This document shows positions 44,939-53,862 of a DNA stretch of 64,000 nucleotides, in pieces. Position numbers and translations under genes: made by a program. Within the stretch, counting starts at the first letter, position 1, and every line of letters begins with the position of its first letter. Source of the stretch: DATGUN01 sp035301285 (lineage in GTDB: Bacteria; Bacillota; Bacilli; Bacillales; Amphibacillaceae); the NCBI GenBank assembly GCA_035301285.1, contig DATGUN010000101.1, positions 1-64,000 on the forward strand, written 5' to 3'. The notes below the pieces were generated by a model, which saw only the letters and a list, made by a program, of their open reading frames with translations, made no database searches and was not told where the DNA came from.

Positions 44939-45033
44939 CATGCGAAAATATATTCGTATCTTCTAACTTCTCATTATGTTTGGGAGTTTGGTTCAGTTGA
45001 ATATTTCACGTCCGTCATCTTTTATGCAAAATA

Positions 45034-45085
45034 ATAACGGTATGGTCATCTGTGCTTTCTCAAGCATTTCATTCCATACCGTTAT
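45034..45085 (-). terminator. terminator of the gntR gene, reaching into its coding end
   Basis: ATAACGGTATGG (45074-45085, inside the last codons on the minus strand) pairs with CCATACCGTTAT (45034-45045), 28-base loop, followed by TATTTTGC. The stop codon lies in the loop. Confidence 0.6.
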
Positions 45086-45755
45086 GGGGTTCTAGCCTTT
45101 TTATGTCAAACTGCTGCATTCTTCTTTTTTCAAAATTTTCGACGGTCCGCAATTTATGTGTCCGTGCTAATTCTTCTATGCCTGTTACAAGCTTATTTTC
45201 AAGAGCATAGATCATATGCTCATGTTCATTGATGGATTCTTGAACACGAACGGAATATAATGTGGAGCCCACGCCTCTGATTGAATCCAGACGTGTTAAT
45301 ACACCGTTGATTTCTTCGATAAGAAATTCATTGCCACATGCCTCGAATATTTTCCTGTGAAAAAACAAATTCAGCTTTCCGAACAGAATAATATCAAAGG
45401 ACTGTAAAGCATCCTTCATTTGTCTGTTCAACTTTTTCAATTCGATTAGGTTTTCAGCAGGAAAATCCTCAGCACTCAATGCGGTTGCATATCCTTCTAG
45501 AACAGCAAGTACACGCAACGTATCCGAGTAATCACTTTCGTTGACACTGGAGACGACAGGGCCGATGTTTTTTTGATACGACACAAGTTTTTCCGCTTCC
45601 AGCTGCCTGATGGCTTCACGGACAGGAATAGAACTCGTTTTCAATTCCCTGGCCAATTGATCGATGATGAGCCGCTGTCCAGGTGCATAAACACGTTCGA
45701 TGATCCGTAATTTAATTATCCGATATGCTTTTTGGGTTTTATTTTCATTCTTCAT
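45069..45755 (-). CDS. GntR-family (FadR/FCD) transcriptional regulator
   Basis: 228-aa regulator: winged-helix GntR domain (about residues 8-72, with LIIDQLARELKTSSIPVREAIRQLEAEKLV) and a C-terminal all-helical FCD ligand-binding domain. It lies directly upstream of the aromatic operon, is transcribed the same way but separately terminated, and shares a promoter block with it. The probable inducer is an aromatic intermediate such as 4-hydroxyphenylacetate or homoprotocatechuate. Confidence 0.9.
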   Translation of the reverse strand: MKNENKTQKAYRIIKLRIIERVYAPGQRLIIDQLARELKTSSIPVREAIRQLEAEKLVSYQKNIGPVVSSVNESDYSDTLRVLAVLEGYATALSAEDFPAENLIELKKLNRQMKDALQSFDIILFGKLNLFFHRKIFEACGNEFLIEEINGVLTRLDSIRGVGSTLYSVRVQESINEHEHMIYALENKLVTGIEELARTHKLRTVENFEKRRMQQFDIKRLEPHNGME

Positions 45756-45764
45756 AGTAATCTA

Positions 45765-45793
45765 ATAATATATGATTTAATATATGAAGTCAA
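45765..45793 (-). promoter_or_regulatory. gntR promoter with the same operator block
   Basis: On the minus strand TTGACT (45788-45793), 17-bp spacer, TATTAT (45765-45770). The spacer and flanks match the aromatic-operon promoter at about 26 of 31 positions, including TTGAC-x-TCATAT and AATC-x-TATAT, pointing to autoregulation. Confidence 0.7.
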
Positions 45794-45861
45794 TATACTC
45801 CATCTTCATCGTTGTTCCTCATCAACTGCCTTGAAATTCTGAAGGTATTCAATCGAATTTA

Positions 45862-48138
45862 TTAAAAACACCTTTCTTTACTCCTCTTCAACCACTTGGA
45901 CGTTGGTGTTTCCCTCTGCAGAAGTGTTTCCGGCCTTCCTTCAAACAGAATGTAGCCACCTTTTGCTCCACCACCTGGGCCCAATTCGACGATCCAATCG
46001 CTTGCCGCTATAAAATCAAGATTATGTTCAATGATGATCACAGAATTCCCTCGGTCTACAAGGGTTTGAAAAACATCCAATAATTTCGCATTATCTCTTG
46101 CGTGCAGTCCCAACGACGGTTCATCCAATAAATATATCTGTCCTTCTTTTTGGAGATGGCTGGCAAGTTTAAGACGTTGGACTTCTCCTCCACTTAAAGA
46201 TGGTGTCGATTGTCCCAACGTCAGGTAGCCTAACCCCACATCCTTTAACGTTCTCACTCTCTTTAATATTTTTGGCAGGTCAAAATAAGTCGATGCTTCA
46301 TCAATTGTTAAATTCAACGTTTCTATTATATTTTTCCCTCGATAGCGATACGATAAAGCCTCTTCAGAATATTTCAATCCTCCACATGCCTCGCATGGAA
46401 TCGTCACTGGATCCGCAAAAGCCACATCTGGTGTGGTTACGCCTTTTCCTTCACAAATCGGGCAAGCGCCTAAAGAATTGAAACTGAACAAACCAGCTGG
46501 CTGTCCTGTGTGTTTTGAAAAAATAGCACGTATATCATCCATGATTCCCATGTATGTGGCCAACGTGGAACGACTTGAAACACCTATCCGTTCCTGTCGC
46601 ACCATTATCATGTCCGGATATTTTTCTGCAAACGCTTCTAGCATCAAGGTACTTTTACCTGAACCTGAAACTCCGCATATCGACGTAAGGGCCATTTCAG
46701 GAATGCTGACATCGATATTTTTCAAATTATGATGGTCGGCCCCTTCGACTGTCATCCAGTTTTTGGTATCCCTTGGATGTGCATTGATGGATCGTTTATG
46801 CTCAGTAGTTGTAATCGCATTGATGTTTTTTAGCCCTTTCCGTGATCCCTGATAGACAATTTCTCCTCCATTGATACCAGCTTCGGGACCCATCTCGATG
46901 ATGTCATCCGCAATATTGATGATGGAAGGGTTATGTTCGATAACAATGACGGTATTATGATGTTCCTTGATCCTTTTCAGCATGTGTATCAGCATATCCA
47001 CTTCTTCTGGATGAAGCCCTGCACTCGGTTCATCAAATATATAAGTGATATTGTTCAAGCTACTACCTAAATGTCTGGCGATTTTCACCCTTTGCACTTC
47101 TCCGCCAGAAAGCGTGCTCATTTTCCTTGATAGGCTCAGGTATCCCAATCCCATTTCAATTAGTTGATTCAAGAGAGGGATAGCCTGTCGAGCGATTGAT
47201 TTCGCGAGTGGATCATTCATGTTCTTCAATTCTTTCAGTATCTCCGTTAATTCCATGTGTCCATAATCAACAATATTGAAACGGTTGATTTGGCATGTCA
47301 GCACTTTTGGATTCAGTCCTGAACCTTTGCAGGTCAAACATGGCGTACGAGTTGATACGGCTAGGATATCCTCTTCAGAAACCTGTTTTAACTTGGAGAC
47401 ATCCCGATTGATATACAGACGTATAAAACGAGGCAGTAATCCATCCCATTCATGATCTTGCGGACCGTTTTTGGTATGAAACGGAGCAAAAACCTTCTCG
47501 CCATCATCAGGACCATGAATAAATAAACGCAGCATTTCTTTAGAATAATCCTTGATTGGCTTGTCCGGATCGAATAAGCCACCCGTCATCATCCATCTCC
47601 CCTGCCATCCTGATGGTGACAGAGGCTTGAATGTCACCGCATGATTGCGGAGCGACTTATCGAAATCAACCAATTTATTCAAGTCTGGTGTCACAACCTC
47701 CCCAAACCCATTGCATTCCGGACACTTACCGAAAGAACTTCGGGTTAAAAAATCACTTGCCGAACTGACCGACGGACGTCCTATCCGCGAAAACAAAAGC
47801 CTGATAAATGGGTCGATGTCCATATAGGTACCAACTGTCGAACGGGAATGACCTCCCGCAGGCCTTTGTTCCACAACGACAACTGGACTTAAATTCTTCA
47901 TGGCTTCAGCTTGCGGTCTTTCATACTTCGGCATTTGATTCCGCACATAAAGCGGATAGTTCATTGTCATTTGCCGTCTGCTTTCGACAGCTAATGTATC
48001 GAAAGCGAGTGAACTCTTACCGGAACCAGAAACCCCCGTCAATACAGTGATTTTTTCTTTCGGTATGTTTACATTGATATTTTTTAAATTATTTTGGATA
48101 ACACCTCTTAAAATAATTTCATCTTTGTTATCTGACAC
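45862..48138 (-). CDS. UvrA-like ABC ATPase, short form
   Basis: 758-aa excinuclease A-like protein with two ATPase modules (GVSGSGKSSLAFDT and GVSGSGKSTLMLEA), both LSGGEVQR signatures and CxxC zinc sites (CPECNGFG, CLTCKGSG, CPICEGKG, CEACGG). True UvrA is about 950 aa; the missing part is the region that binds UvrB, as in the group sometimes named UvrA2, linked to DNA damage or drug tolerance. Start is GTG after AAAGGGTG. It is not next to uvrB. Confidence 0.88.
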   Translation of the reverse strand: MSDNKDEIILRGVIQNNLKNINVNIPKEKITVLTGVSGSGKSSLAFDTLAVESRRQMTMNYPLYVRNQMPKYERPQAEAMKNLSPVVVVEQRPAGGHSRSTVGTYMDIDPFIRLLFSRIGRPSVSSASDFLTRSSFGKCPECNGFGEVVTPDLNKLVDFDKSLRNHAVTFKPLSPSGWQGRWMMTGGLFDPDKPIKDYSKEMLRLFIHGPDDGEKVFAPFHTKNGPQDHEWDGLLPRFIRLYINRDVSKLKQVSEEDILAVSTRTPCLTCKGSGLNPKVLTCQINRFNIVDYGHMELTEILKELKNMNDPLAKSIARQAIPLLNQLIEMGLGYLSLSRKMSTLSGGEVQRVKIARHLGSSLNNITYIFDEPSAGLHPEEVDMLIHMLKRIKEHHNTVIVIEHNPSIINIADDIIEMGPEAGINGGEIVYQGSRKGLKNINAITTTEHKRSINAHPRDTKNWMTVEGADHHNLKNIDVSIPEMALTSICGVSGSGKSTLMLEAFAEKYPDMIMVRQERIGVSSRSTLATYMGIMDDIRAIFSKHTGQPAGLFSFNSLGACPICEGKGVTTPDVAFADPVTIPCEACGGLKYSEEALSYRYRGKNIIETLNLTIDEASTYFDLPKILKRVRTLKDVGLGYLTLGQSTPSLSGGEVQRLKLASHLQKEGQIYLLDEPSLGLHARDNAKLLDVFQTLVDRGNSVIIIEHNLDFIAASDWIVELGPGGGAKGGYILFEGRPETLLQRETPTSKWLKRSKERCF

Positions 48139-48167
48139 TGTAACACCCTTTCAGAAATTAAATCACT

Positions 48168-48674
48168 TTATAGCATGTCCCGCTGAAAAACGCCCATGAC
48201 AATGGCATCGTGATAGGACCCATTGACAAAAAACATTTCCTTGGCAACCCCTTCAACTTGAAAACCCGCCTTTTCATATATATGAATTGCTTTTTCATTG
48301 ATTTTATCGACATATAGATAAAGTTTATGTAAATTCAATGTTGAAAAGCCATATCTCATTGCCAGTTTTGTCGCTGGAAGCGCATAACCTCTACCCTGAA
48401 ACCCAGGAGCAATCATGATCGTGAACTCTGCGTTCCGATGGCGCCAATCGATATCTACAAGTTCTACGAGACCGACTTTTTCATTTCCATCCATCAAAAT
48501 GAATTGTCTGTTTATATCATTTCCGCTACTATCCTCGAACGATTTTTCTAAGGCTTTCAGCGATAAATGAGCTTCTTCAAACCAATAAGACATAATATCC
48601 GGATTATTATATAGTTTATGTAAAAACGGTGCATCTTCTTTTTCCATAACGCGTATATGTAAGTCTTGTTGCAT
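48168..48674 (-). CDS. speG: spermidine N1-acetyltransferase
   Basis: 168-aa GNAT protein acetylating spermidine/spermine. Close to E. coli SpeG throughout: YWFEEAHLSLKALEKSF, GLVELVDIDWRHRNAEFTIMI, the acetyl-CoA loop QGRGYALPATKLAM, KINEKAIHIYEKAGF. ATG at 48674 is eight bases past GGAG; a GTG nine bases upstream overlaps the ribosome site. About 30 bases from the UvrA-like gene, so the two are likely co-transcribed. Confidence 0.88.
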   Translation of the reverse strand: MQQDLHIRVMEKEDAPFLHKLYNNPDIMSYWFEEAHLSLKALEKSFEDSSGNDINRQFILMDGNEKVGLVELVDIDWRHRNAEFTIMIAPGFQGRGYALPATKLAMRYGFSTLNLHKLYLYVDKINEKAIHIYEKAGFQVEGVAKEMFFVNGSYHDAIVMGVFQRDML

Positions 48675-48820
48675 GTCACTCACTCCTTTTCATATAGACT
48701 AGCATAGCATAAATCGTCACCTAAACGTTGACTTTTTCATCATTTTACAATCAATATTGAGAAGGTGAAATATGCGTAACGGACAAATGTTAAAAAGATA
48801 ACGACTAACCCGATAAAGTT

Positions 48821-48849
48821 TTGACAAATCGTCCCAGCCATGATATTAT
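48821..48849 (+). promoter_or_regulatory. strong sigma-A promoter
   Basis: TTGACA (48821-48826), 17-bp spacer, TATTAT (48844-48849). It drives a transcript starting near 48856 toward cvfB. Confidence 0.85.
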
Positions 48850-48855
48850 TATATC

Positions 48856-49150
48856 GTTAACATTTGAAGTAACAAATAAGTGAATCTGGCATTCTACGTA
48901 ATGTTCTTGATGATCTTATTCCAAATGGCGAGACTAAAGGGTCTTAATGATGTAAGAGTAGGTAGGGCTTACGTTGTTTAAGCTAGAGAACAACCAATGG
49001 AACAACAACCGCGGCAAGTGAGATCCAAAGACGATTTCACATAAAGTGCAGACATATAGCACTAGAAACATGAATTATGATAAATAAAAAACTTGTATGT
49101 TACTTTAGAAATCAAAGGGGTACTCTATTATATAGGGTATCCCTTTTCCA
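48856..49150 (+). ncRNA. candidate structured RNA ahead of cvfB
   Basis: Starting from the strong promoter the RNA folds into a nested arm: CGTAA (48897-48901)/TTACG (48969-48973), TCTTAT (48914-48919)/GTAAGA (48952-48957), AGACT (48931-48935)/GGTCT (48940-48944). Then hairpins GTTGTT (48973-48978)/AACAAC (48989-48994), GTGAGATC (49018-49025)/GATTTCAC (49033-49040) and AGTGC (49045-49049)/GCACT (49059-49063). A 14-bp terminator stem (49114-49127 with 49133-49146) ends in TTTT. No riboswitch or 6S, RNase P, SRP, tmRNA signature was recognised. It may be an independent sRNA or a cis-acting leader for cvfB. Confidence 0.65.
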
Positions 49151-49187
49151 ATACATAAAGTAATAAAAAATGAAAGAAGGGGTTCAT

Positions 49188-50054
49188 TTGAACAATTTAC
49201 CTGTTGGAACGGTACAGACGATGACTGTTCTACGGCAGATAGACACCGGATACGTATTAGAGAAAAATAATAAGCAAGTATTTTTGCATCATGATGAGAC
49301 CAATCATGAATTATCAATGGATGAAGATGTGCAAGTATTTCTATACACAGTTAAAACAGGTAAACCCATCGCCTCCACCAAAATCCCCCGTGTTTACAAA
49401 GGCATTTATGATTGGGCACAAGTAGTGGAAACAATTTCTGGCCTTGGGGTATTTGTAGACATCGGAACGACAAAAGATATACTCGTTTCAGTTGATGATT
49501 TACCTGTCTTTGAAGATGTGTGGCCAGTTGAGGGTGACAGATTATTCGTCACTTTAGGCAATGACAAAAAAGGACGCTTACTTGCCCATCCAGCTACAGA
49601 AGAACTGATCCTTGAGGAGATGGAATGGGCTCCGGAAAGCCTTTATAATCAGCCAATCAATGGTTGGATTTATAAGACGAGTGCTGAGGGATCTGCTTTG
49701 ATCACGGAAGACGATTATCGTGGATTCATTCACCATACAGAGCGAAAGGCAGAACCGCGCCTTGGTGAGCACATAACTGGACGTGTGATTGACGTAAAAG
49801 AAGATGGTACATTGAATGTTTCACTTCGCCCTTATAAGAAACAAAGTCGTATCGAAGACGCAGACGCCATTTTGGATTATCTACGGGAAAGTGGCGGCAT
49901 CATACCGTTCACAGATAAAAGCGATCCGGACGATATCCGTGGCACTTTTGGCATCAGTAAAGCCGCTTTTAAACGGGCACTCGGTAAACTGATGAAAGAA
50001 GGTAAAGTCGCACAACATGAAGGAAATACAATCCAGAAATCGACTGATCAATAA
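49188..50054 (+). CDS. cvfB: CvfB/YitL-type S1 RNA-binding protein
   Basis: 288-aa protein with several S1-like OB folds and a C-terminal winged-helix end (GGIIPFTDKSDPDDIRGTFGISKAAFKRALGKLMKEGKV). CvfB controls virulence and mRNA translation in staphylococci; YitL is the B. subtilis homologue. I chose TTG at 49188 since AAGGGG lies five bases before it; the ATG at 49170 has no ribosome site. The structured RNA and its terminator lie directly upstream. Confidence 0.85.
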   Translation: MNNLPVGTVQTMTVLRQIDTGYVLEKNNKQVFLHHDETNHELSMDEDVQVFLYTVKTGKPIASTKIPRVYKGIYDWAQVVETISGLGVFVDIGTTKDILVSVDDLPVFEDVWPVEGDRLFVTLGNDKKGRLLAHPATEELILEEMEWAPESLYNQPINGWIYKTSAEGSALITEDDYRGFIHHTERKAEPRLGEHITGRVIDVKEDGTLNVSLRPYKKQSRIEDADAILDYLRESGGIIPFTDKSDPDDIRGTFGISKAAFKRALGKLMKEGKVAQHEGNTIQKSTDQ

Positions 50055-50081
50055 AGAGAGCATATCGTGAGTATTCTAAAA

Positions 50082-50125
50082 AAAATATAAAAATACCGTC
50101 CCTCTTTTATTTCCAGGGACGGTAT
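50082..50125 (-). terminator. terminator between cvfB and a small membrane gene
   Basis: Perfect 11-bp stem ATACCGTCCCT (50093-50103) with AGGGACGGTAT (50115-50125), followed on the minus strand by a long TTTATATTTTTT tract. Confidence 0.85.
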
Positions 50126-50134
50126 GAGCACTTT

Positions 50135-50416
50135 TTATGCGTTTTCTGTTTCATACATCGCCAACATAGCCGTGACAATATATCCTAAAGCGGATGCGAA
50201 TAAGAAGGCAATGCCCCAGCCACCCATTCCAGCGCCAAATACTTCAATCTTCTCAAACGTTGCTACAAGCAAGAATACCAAACCTGATACTGAAAATACC
50301 ATGGATGGATAATAGCATGCATACGTGCTTTTAGAGAAAACTTTCAAAAATATGAAGTTCAGAACAAGCGTAATGATTGCCATTACTCCACCAATCAAAA
50401 AGACCGATTGAACCAT
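50135..50416 (-). CDS. small membrane protein (93 aa), possibly YesK-like
   Basis: Three hydrophobic helices (about residues 4-26, 36-54 and 63-87) in a 93-aa protein. Length and layout recall the YesK family of Bacillus, but I see no diagnostic motif. GAGGTGA precedes the ATG. Standing alone with its own terminator. Confidence 0.6.
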   Translation of the reverse strand: MVQSVFLIGGVMAIITLVLNFIFLKVFSKSTYACYYPSMVFSVSGLVFLLVATFEKIEVFGAGMGGWGIAFLFASALGYIVTAMLAMYETENA

Positions 50417-50580
50417 TTTTTTATCACCTCACAAATAATATGTATAATAGCATTTTTTACTTATAAAAACATTCTTATACAATTTTACAATCGATTCAGG
50501 ATAAAGTCAATTTGTTCTAGTCTCACTGACCCGATGATCCATTTGGCCATTCATCAATTTGTCAAAAATAACTGGACCTA

Positions 50581-50820
50581 TTATTTTGAAATCCGCTTTT
50601 CAATTTCAAATAAATCATCCAACTTATCTGTTATGTACATATGACTATCCTGTACACCTTTATTATAAAATATCGGTGCTATGTTTTCCATAAAAAAATC
50701 AAGCAATAGCATGGCTTCCATATTTCCAAAATGTTCGCTATGTTCTCTTTGTACATAATCATGAATGGTGTTCGTCAGTTCATCCTTCTCCTCTTTCGTC
50801 AATTCGAATGTCGGTTGCAT
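50581..50820 (-). CDS. DUF2164 family protein
   Basis: 79-aa protein beginning MQPTFELTKEEKDELTN and holding the helical DUF2164 pattern (EAMLLLDFFMENIAPIFYNKGVQDS). Function unknown. ATG at 50820 follows CAGGGGG; the longer frame to 50838 has no site. Confidence 0.85.
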   Translation of the reverse strand: MQPTFELTKEEKDELTNTIHDYVQREHSEHFGNMEAMLLLDFFMENIAPIFYNKGVQDSHMYITDKLDDLFEIEKRISK

Positions 50821-50980
50821 ACTGAACCCCCTGAACAAAATATATCCTTCTAAACCATTATATCATAAAAAATTTCAACCTTCGTGTTTTAATCCATTTT
50901 GAAGGGTTTTCAGTAAGCAGTGTCGAATAAATGATGTTAAGCTAATATTACATTCGAAACATACAAGGAGGCCATAAATC

Positions 50981-52678
50981 ATGCAAACATTCGAAGACTA
51001 CACATACTCACGCCCATATATCGCCAAGGAAAAAGAAGCTTTTCAAACATTGTTACATCAATTTACGAGCGCGTCTTCAGCTAAAGAACAAGCAGAATCC
51101 ATTGAGGCGATCAACACGATGCGAAACCATATCGCAACAATGTTCAACCTTGTTTATATTCGGGCTTCGATTGACACGAACGATACTTTCTATCAGGAAG
51201 AACGTGACTACCTGGATGAAGTCGGTCCCGAATTCGAGGCGATGATTAATGCATTTTATAAGGAACTGGTTAAATCACCTTTTCGTAAGGATTTAGAAAA
51301 ACGTTGGGGTAGTCAACTGTTTCATATTGCTGATTCTCAAATCAAGGCATTCAGTGAAGAGATTATCCCCCTTTTACAAAAGGAAAATAAACTCGTATCC
51401 AAATATTCAAAGCTTGTTGCATCAGCACAAGTTCCATTTGATGGTGATGTTTATACCCTTGCTCAACTGACACCATTTACGGAAAGCGACCATCGTCCAA
51501 CACGTAAGGAAGCAACTGAAGCGAAATTCGGATTTTTTTCCGAGCATGCGGATGAATTTGATGAGATTTATGATGACTTAGTAAACGTTCGGCATGATAT
51601 TGCCAGGTCGCTCGGTTATGACAATTTTGTCGAAGTCGGCTATTTAAGGATGGAACGTGTCGATTATAATGCGGATATGGTGAAAACTTTCCGGAAACAA
51701 GTGCGTGACTATATTGTGCCCCTGTCTACAAAACTATATGAACGGCAGGCAGACCGTATTGGCATCGATTCATTTAAATTTTATGATGAACCATTCGAAT
51801 TCACTAGTGGAAATGCTGTACCAAAAGGATCACCTGAGTGGATTATTGAAAATGGAAAACAAATGTATAGAGAGCTTTCACAAGAAACGAACACATTTTT
51901 CCGATTCATGCTTGAGAGAAACTTGATGGATCTGGAGGCAAAGAAGGGGAAAGAATCCGGTGGATATTGCACGTTTATCGAAGACCACAAATCACCTTTC
52001 ATTTTTGCGAACTTCAATGGAACAAGTGGAGATGTCGATGTTTTGACACATGAAGCGGGACACGCCTTTCAATTTTATTCCAGCCGTCATATCGACATTC
52101 CGGAATACTTGATTCCCACATCCGAAGCGGCAGAAATTCATTCCATGAGTATGGAATTTTTCACCTGGCCATGGATGGAATTGTTTTTCAAGGAAGACGT
52201 CGATAAATATAAATTCGCACATCTGGCAGACGGATTGCAGAGCTTGGCTTATATTGTGGCTGTCGATGAATTCCAGCACCGCGTCTATGAAAATCCAGGA
52301 TGGTCGCCTGATGAAAGGAAAAAAGCATGGACGGAACTGGAAAAAACATATTTGCCTCACCGAGATTATGATGGCATAGCCTATTTAGAAGCCGGCGGTC
52401 TCTGGCAACGGCAAGGACATATCTATGAGGCTCCGTTCTATTATATCGATTATTCCCTCGCACAGATGTGTGCCTTCCAGTTCTGGAAACGGTCACGCGA
52501 AGACAGGGAAAAGGCGTGGAATGATTACCTGAAGATCTGTAAACTGGGTGGATCCAAGTCATTTCTTGAAATCGTCGATATTGCGAACCTGAAATCACCG
52601 TTCGAAGAAGGAACCGTGGAGTCGGTCGTTAAGACAATCGATACATGGCTTGGATCAGTAGACGATCAGTCGTTATAA
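50981..52678 (+). CDS. M3 family oligoendopeptidase
   Basis: 565-aa zinc metallopeptidase of the PepF/oligoendopeptidase F group, cytoplasmic, cutting short peptides. Zinc site is H357-E-A-G-H361 (LTHEAGHAF), with the third ligand Glu in SEAAEIHSMSMEFFT downstream. Ribosome site AAGGAGG. Often monocistronic, as here. Confidence 0.93.
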   Translation: MQTFEDYTYSRPYIAKEKEAFQTLLHQFTSASSAKEQAESIEAINTMRNHIATMFNLVYIRASIDTNDTFYQEERDYLDEVGPEFEAMINAFYKELVKSPFRKDLEKRWGSQLFHIADSQIKAFSEEIIPLLQKENKLVSKYSKLVASAQVPFDGDVYTLAQLTPFTESDHRPTRKEATEAKFGFFSEHADEFDEIYDDLVNVRHDIARSLGYDNFVEVGYLRMERVDYNADMVKTFRKQVRDYIVPLSTKLYERQADRIGIDSFKFYDEPFEFTSGNAVPKGSPEWIIENGKQMYRELSQETNTFFRFMLERNLMDLEAKKGKESGGYCTFIEDHKSPFIFANFNGTSGDVDVLTHEAGHAFQFYSSRHIDIPEYLIPTSEAAEIHSMSMEFFTWPWMELFFKEDVDKYKFAHLADGLQSLAYIVAVDEFQHRVYENPGWSPDERKKAWTELEKTYLPHRDYDGIAYLEAGGLWQRQGHIYEAPFYYIDYSLAQMCAFQFWKRSREDREKAWNDYLKICKLGGSKSFLEIVDIANLKSPFEEGTVESVVKTIDTWLGSVDDQSL

Positions 52679-52786
52679 GTTTTTTTAAACGGTGCCCCAT
52701 CAATGGGAGACAAAAGATTTAACATAGCCAGATAATGTTACTCAATCATCCAAGTCGCTTTGTTCACATACTTCGTTCCAGTTTTT

Positions 52787-52831
52787 CTTTAAAGTAAAAT
52801 GTCCCGGGTTCTTCCTGAAAGAACCCGGGAC
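52787..52831 (-). terminator. terminator after the tdcB-type gene
   Basis: Perfect 13-bp stem GTCCCGGGTTCTT (52801-52813) with AAGAACCCGGGAC (52819-52831), followed on the minus strand by ATTTTACTTT. Confidence 0.85.
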
Positions 52832-52856
52832 AAATGCATGTCATTCATTCGATGAG

Positions 52857-53804
52857 TCAAACAATCAAATGTCCTACTTTTTTGATATCCATATTCCCCC
52901 CGGAAGCAATACAGATGATATTTTTGTCACGGACAGCCAATTTATCGAACATGACTCCCGCAAGCGCAACGACACCAGACGGCTCGATGACTTGTTTCAT
53001 ACGTTCCAATGCAAACAACAACGCCGACTTGATTTCCTTTTCACTAACTAGAACCATCTCATCAACATACTCTTTGACAATCGGAAATGTCAGATCGCCT
53101 GGCTGGTTTGTACGTAATCCATCCGCGATCGTTGCTGTCTCTTCAATGGACATTATCGAGCCTTCTTGGAATGATAGATATGTATCGTTTGCTATCTCGG
53201 GTTCTACTCCAATGACCTGTACATCCGGTTTGGTTTGTTTAATGGCACTGGCGATCCCCGAAAGCAAACCACCTCCACCAACTGGAACACAGACGATATC
53301 GACAGCTTCCATTTGTTCCAAGATTTCCATTCCGACTGTCGCTTGACCAGCAATAATATAAGGGTCATCATAGGGTGGGATGTAGACCCCGGCATCTGTT
53401 TCAGCAATTTCCTGTGCCCTGGGTATCCGTTCTACCGATGTCGTTCCGCAGGTGATTACCTGACCATTATAGGATCGGATGGCATTCACTTTGCTCAGAG
53501 GGGCATCTTCCGGAACAACGATAGTGGCGGGGACGCCATGTTTACTCGCTGCATAGGCGACAGCTTGGCCATGATTTCCAGATGAAGCAGCTGTGACAGA
53601 TGTCGCCCCATCTTTTACGGCCTGTGTCACTTTATTCATCGCGCCTCGTATTTTAAATGAACCTGTCTTTTGCAAATGCTCAGACTTCAAAGCTACCTCA
53701 TTATGACTGATTCTCGATAATTCCGAAGAACGGATTAATGGTGTATAGTGGATACTATCTTTAATGGTTGTATGTGCATTCTGAATGTCTTCAAGTGTGA
53801 CCAC
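52857..53804 (-). CDS. tdcB: threonine/serine dehydratase (catabolic, TdcB type)
   Basis: 315-aa PLP enzyme that deaminates threonine to 2-oxobutyrate or serine to pyruvate. PLP Lys51 in KTGSFKIRGA, phosphate loop VPVGGGGLLSG, C-terminal SGGNMD. No regulatory ACT domain, as in catabolic forms. GTG start after AGAGGTGA. Fourth gene of a run with a PuuD-like hydrolase, M19 dipeptidase and cutC. Confidence 0.9.
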   Translation of the reverse strand: MVTLEDIQNAHTTIKDSIHYTPLIRSSELSRISHNEVALKSEHLQKTGSFKIRGAMNKVTQAVKDGATSVTAASSGNHGQAVAYAASKHGVPATIVVPEDAPLSKVNAIRSYNGQVITCGTTSVERIPRAQEIAETDAGVYIPPYDDPYIIAGQATVGMEILEQMEAVDIVCVPVGGGGLLSGIASAIKQTKPDVQVIGVEPEIANDTYLSFQEGSIMSIEETATIADGLRTNQPGDLTFPIVKEYVDEMVLVSEKEIKSALLFALERMKQVIEPSGVVALAGVMFDKLAVRDKNIICIASGGNMDIKKVGHLIV

Positions 53805-53862
53805 TTGCTATCACCTCTTTTAACTCTATTTATATGTAGCTCGTTGCCCCCGGAAAACGACG

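Noticed and set aside
48901..48981. 26-codon frame inside the candidate RNA
   Set aside because: No ribosome site before its ATG, and the bases are used in nested stems.
48960..49035. Possible M-box (magnesium) riboswitch
   Set aside because: A short CCAAAGACG stretch is similar, but the conserved M-box core segments and a Mg transporter gene are missing.
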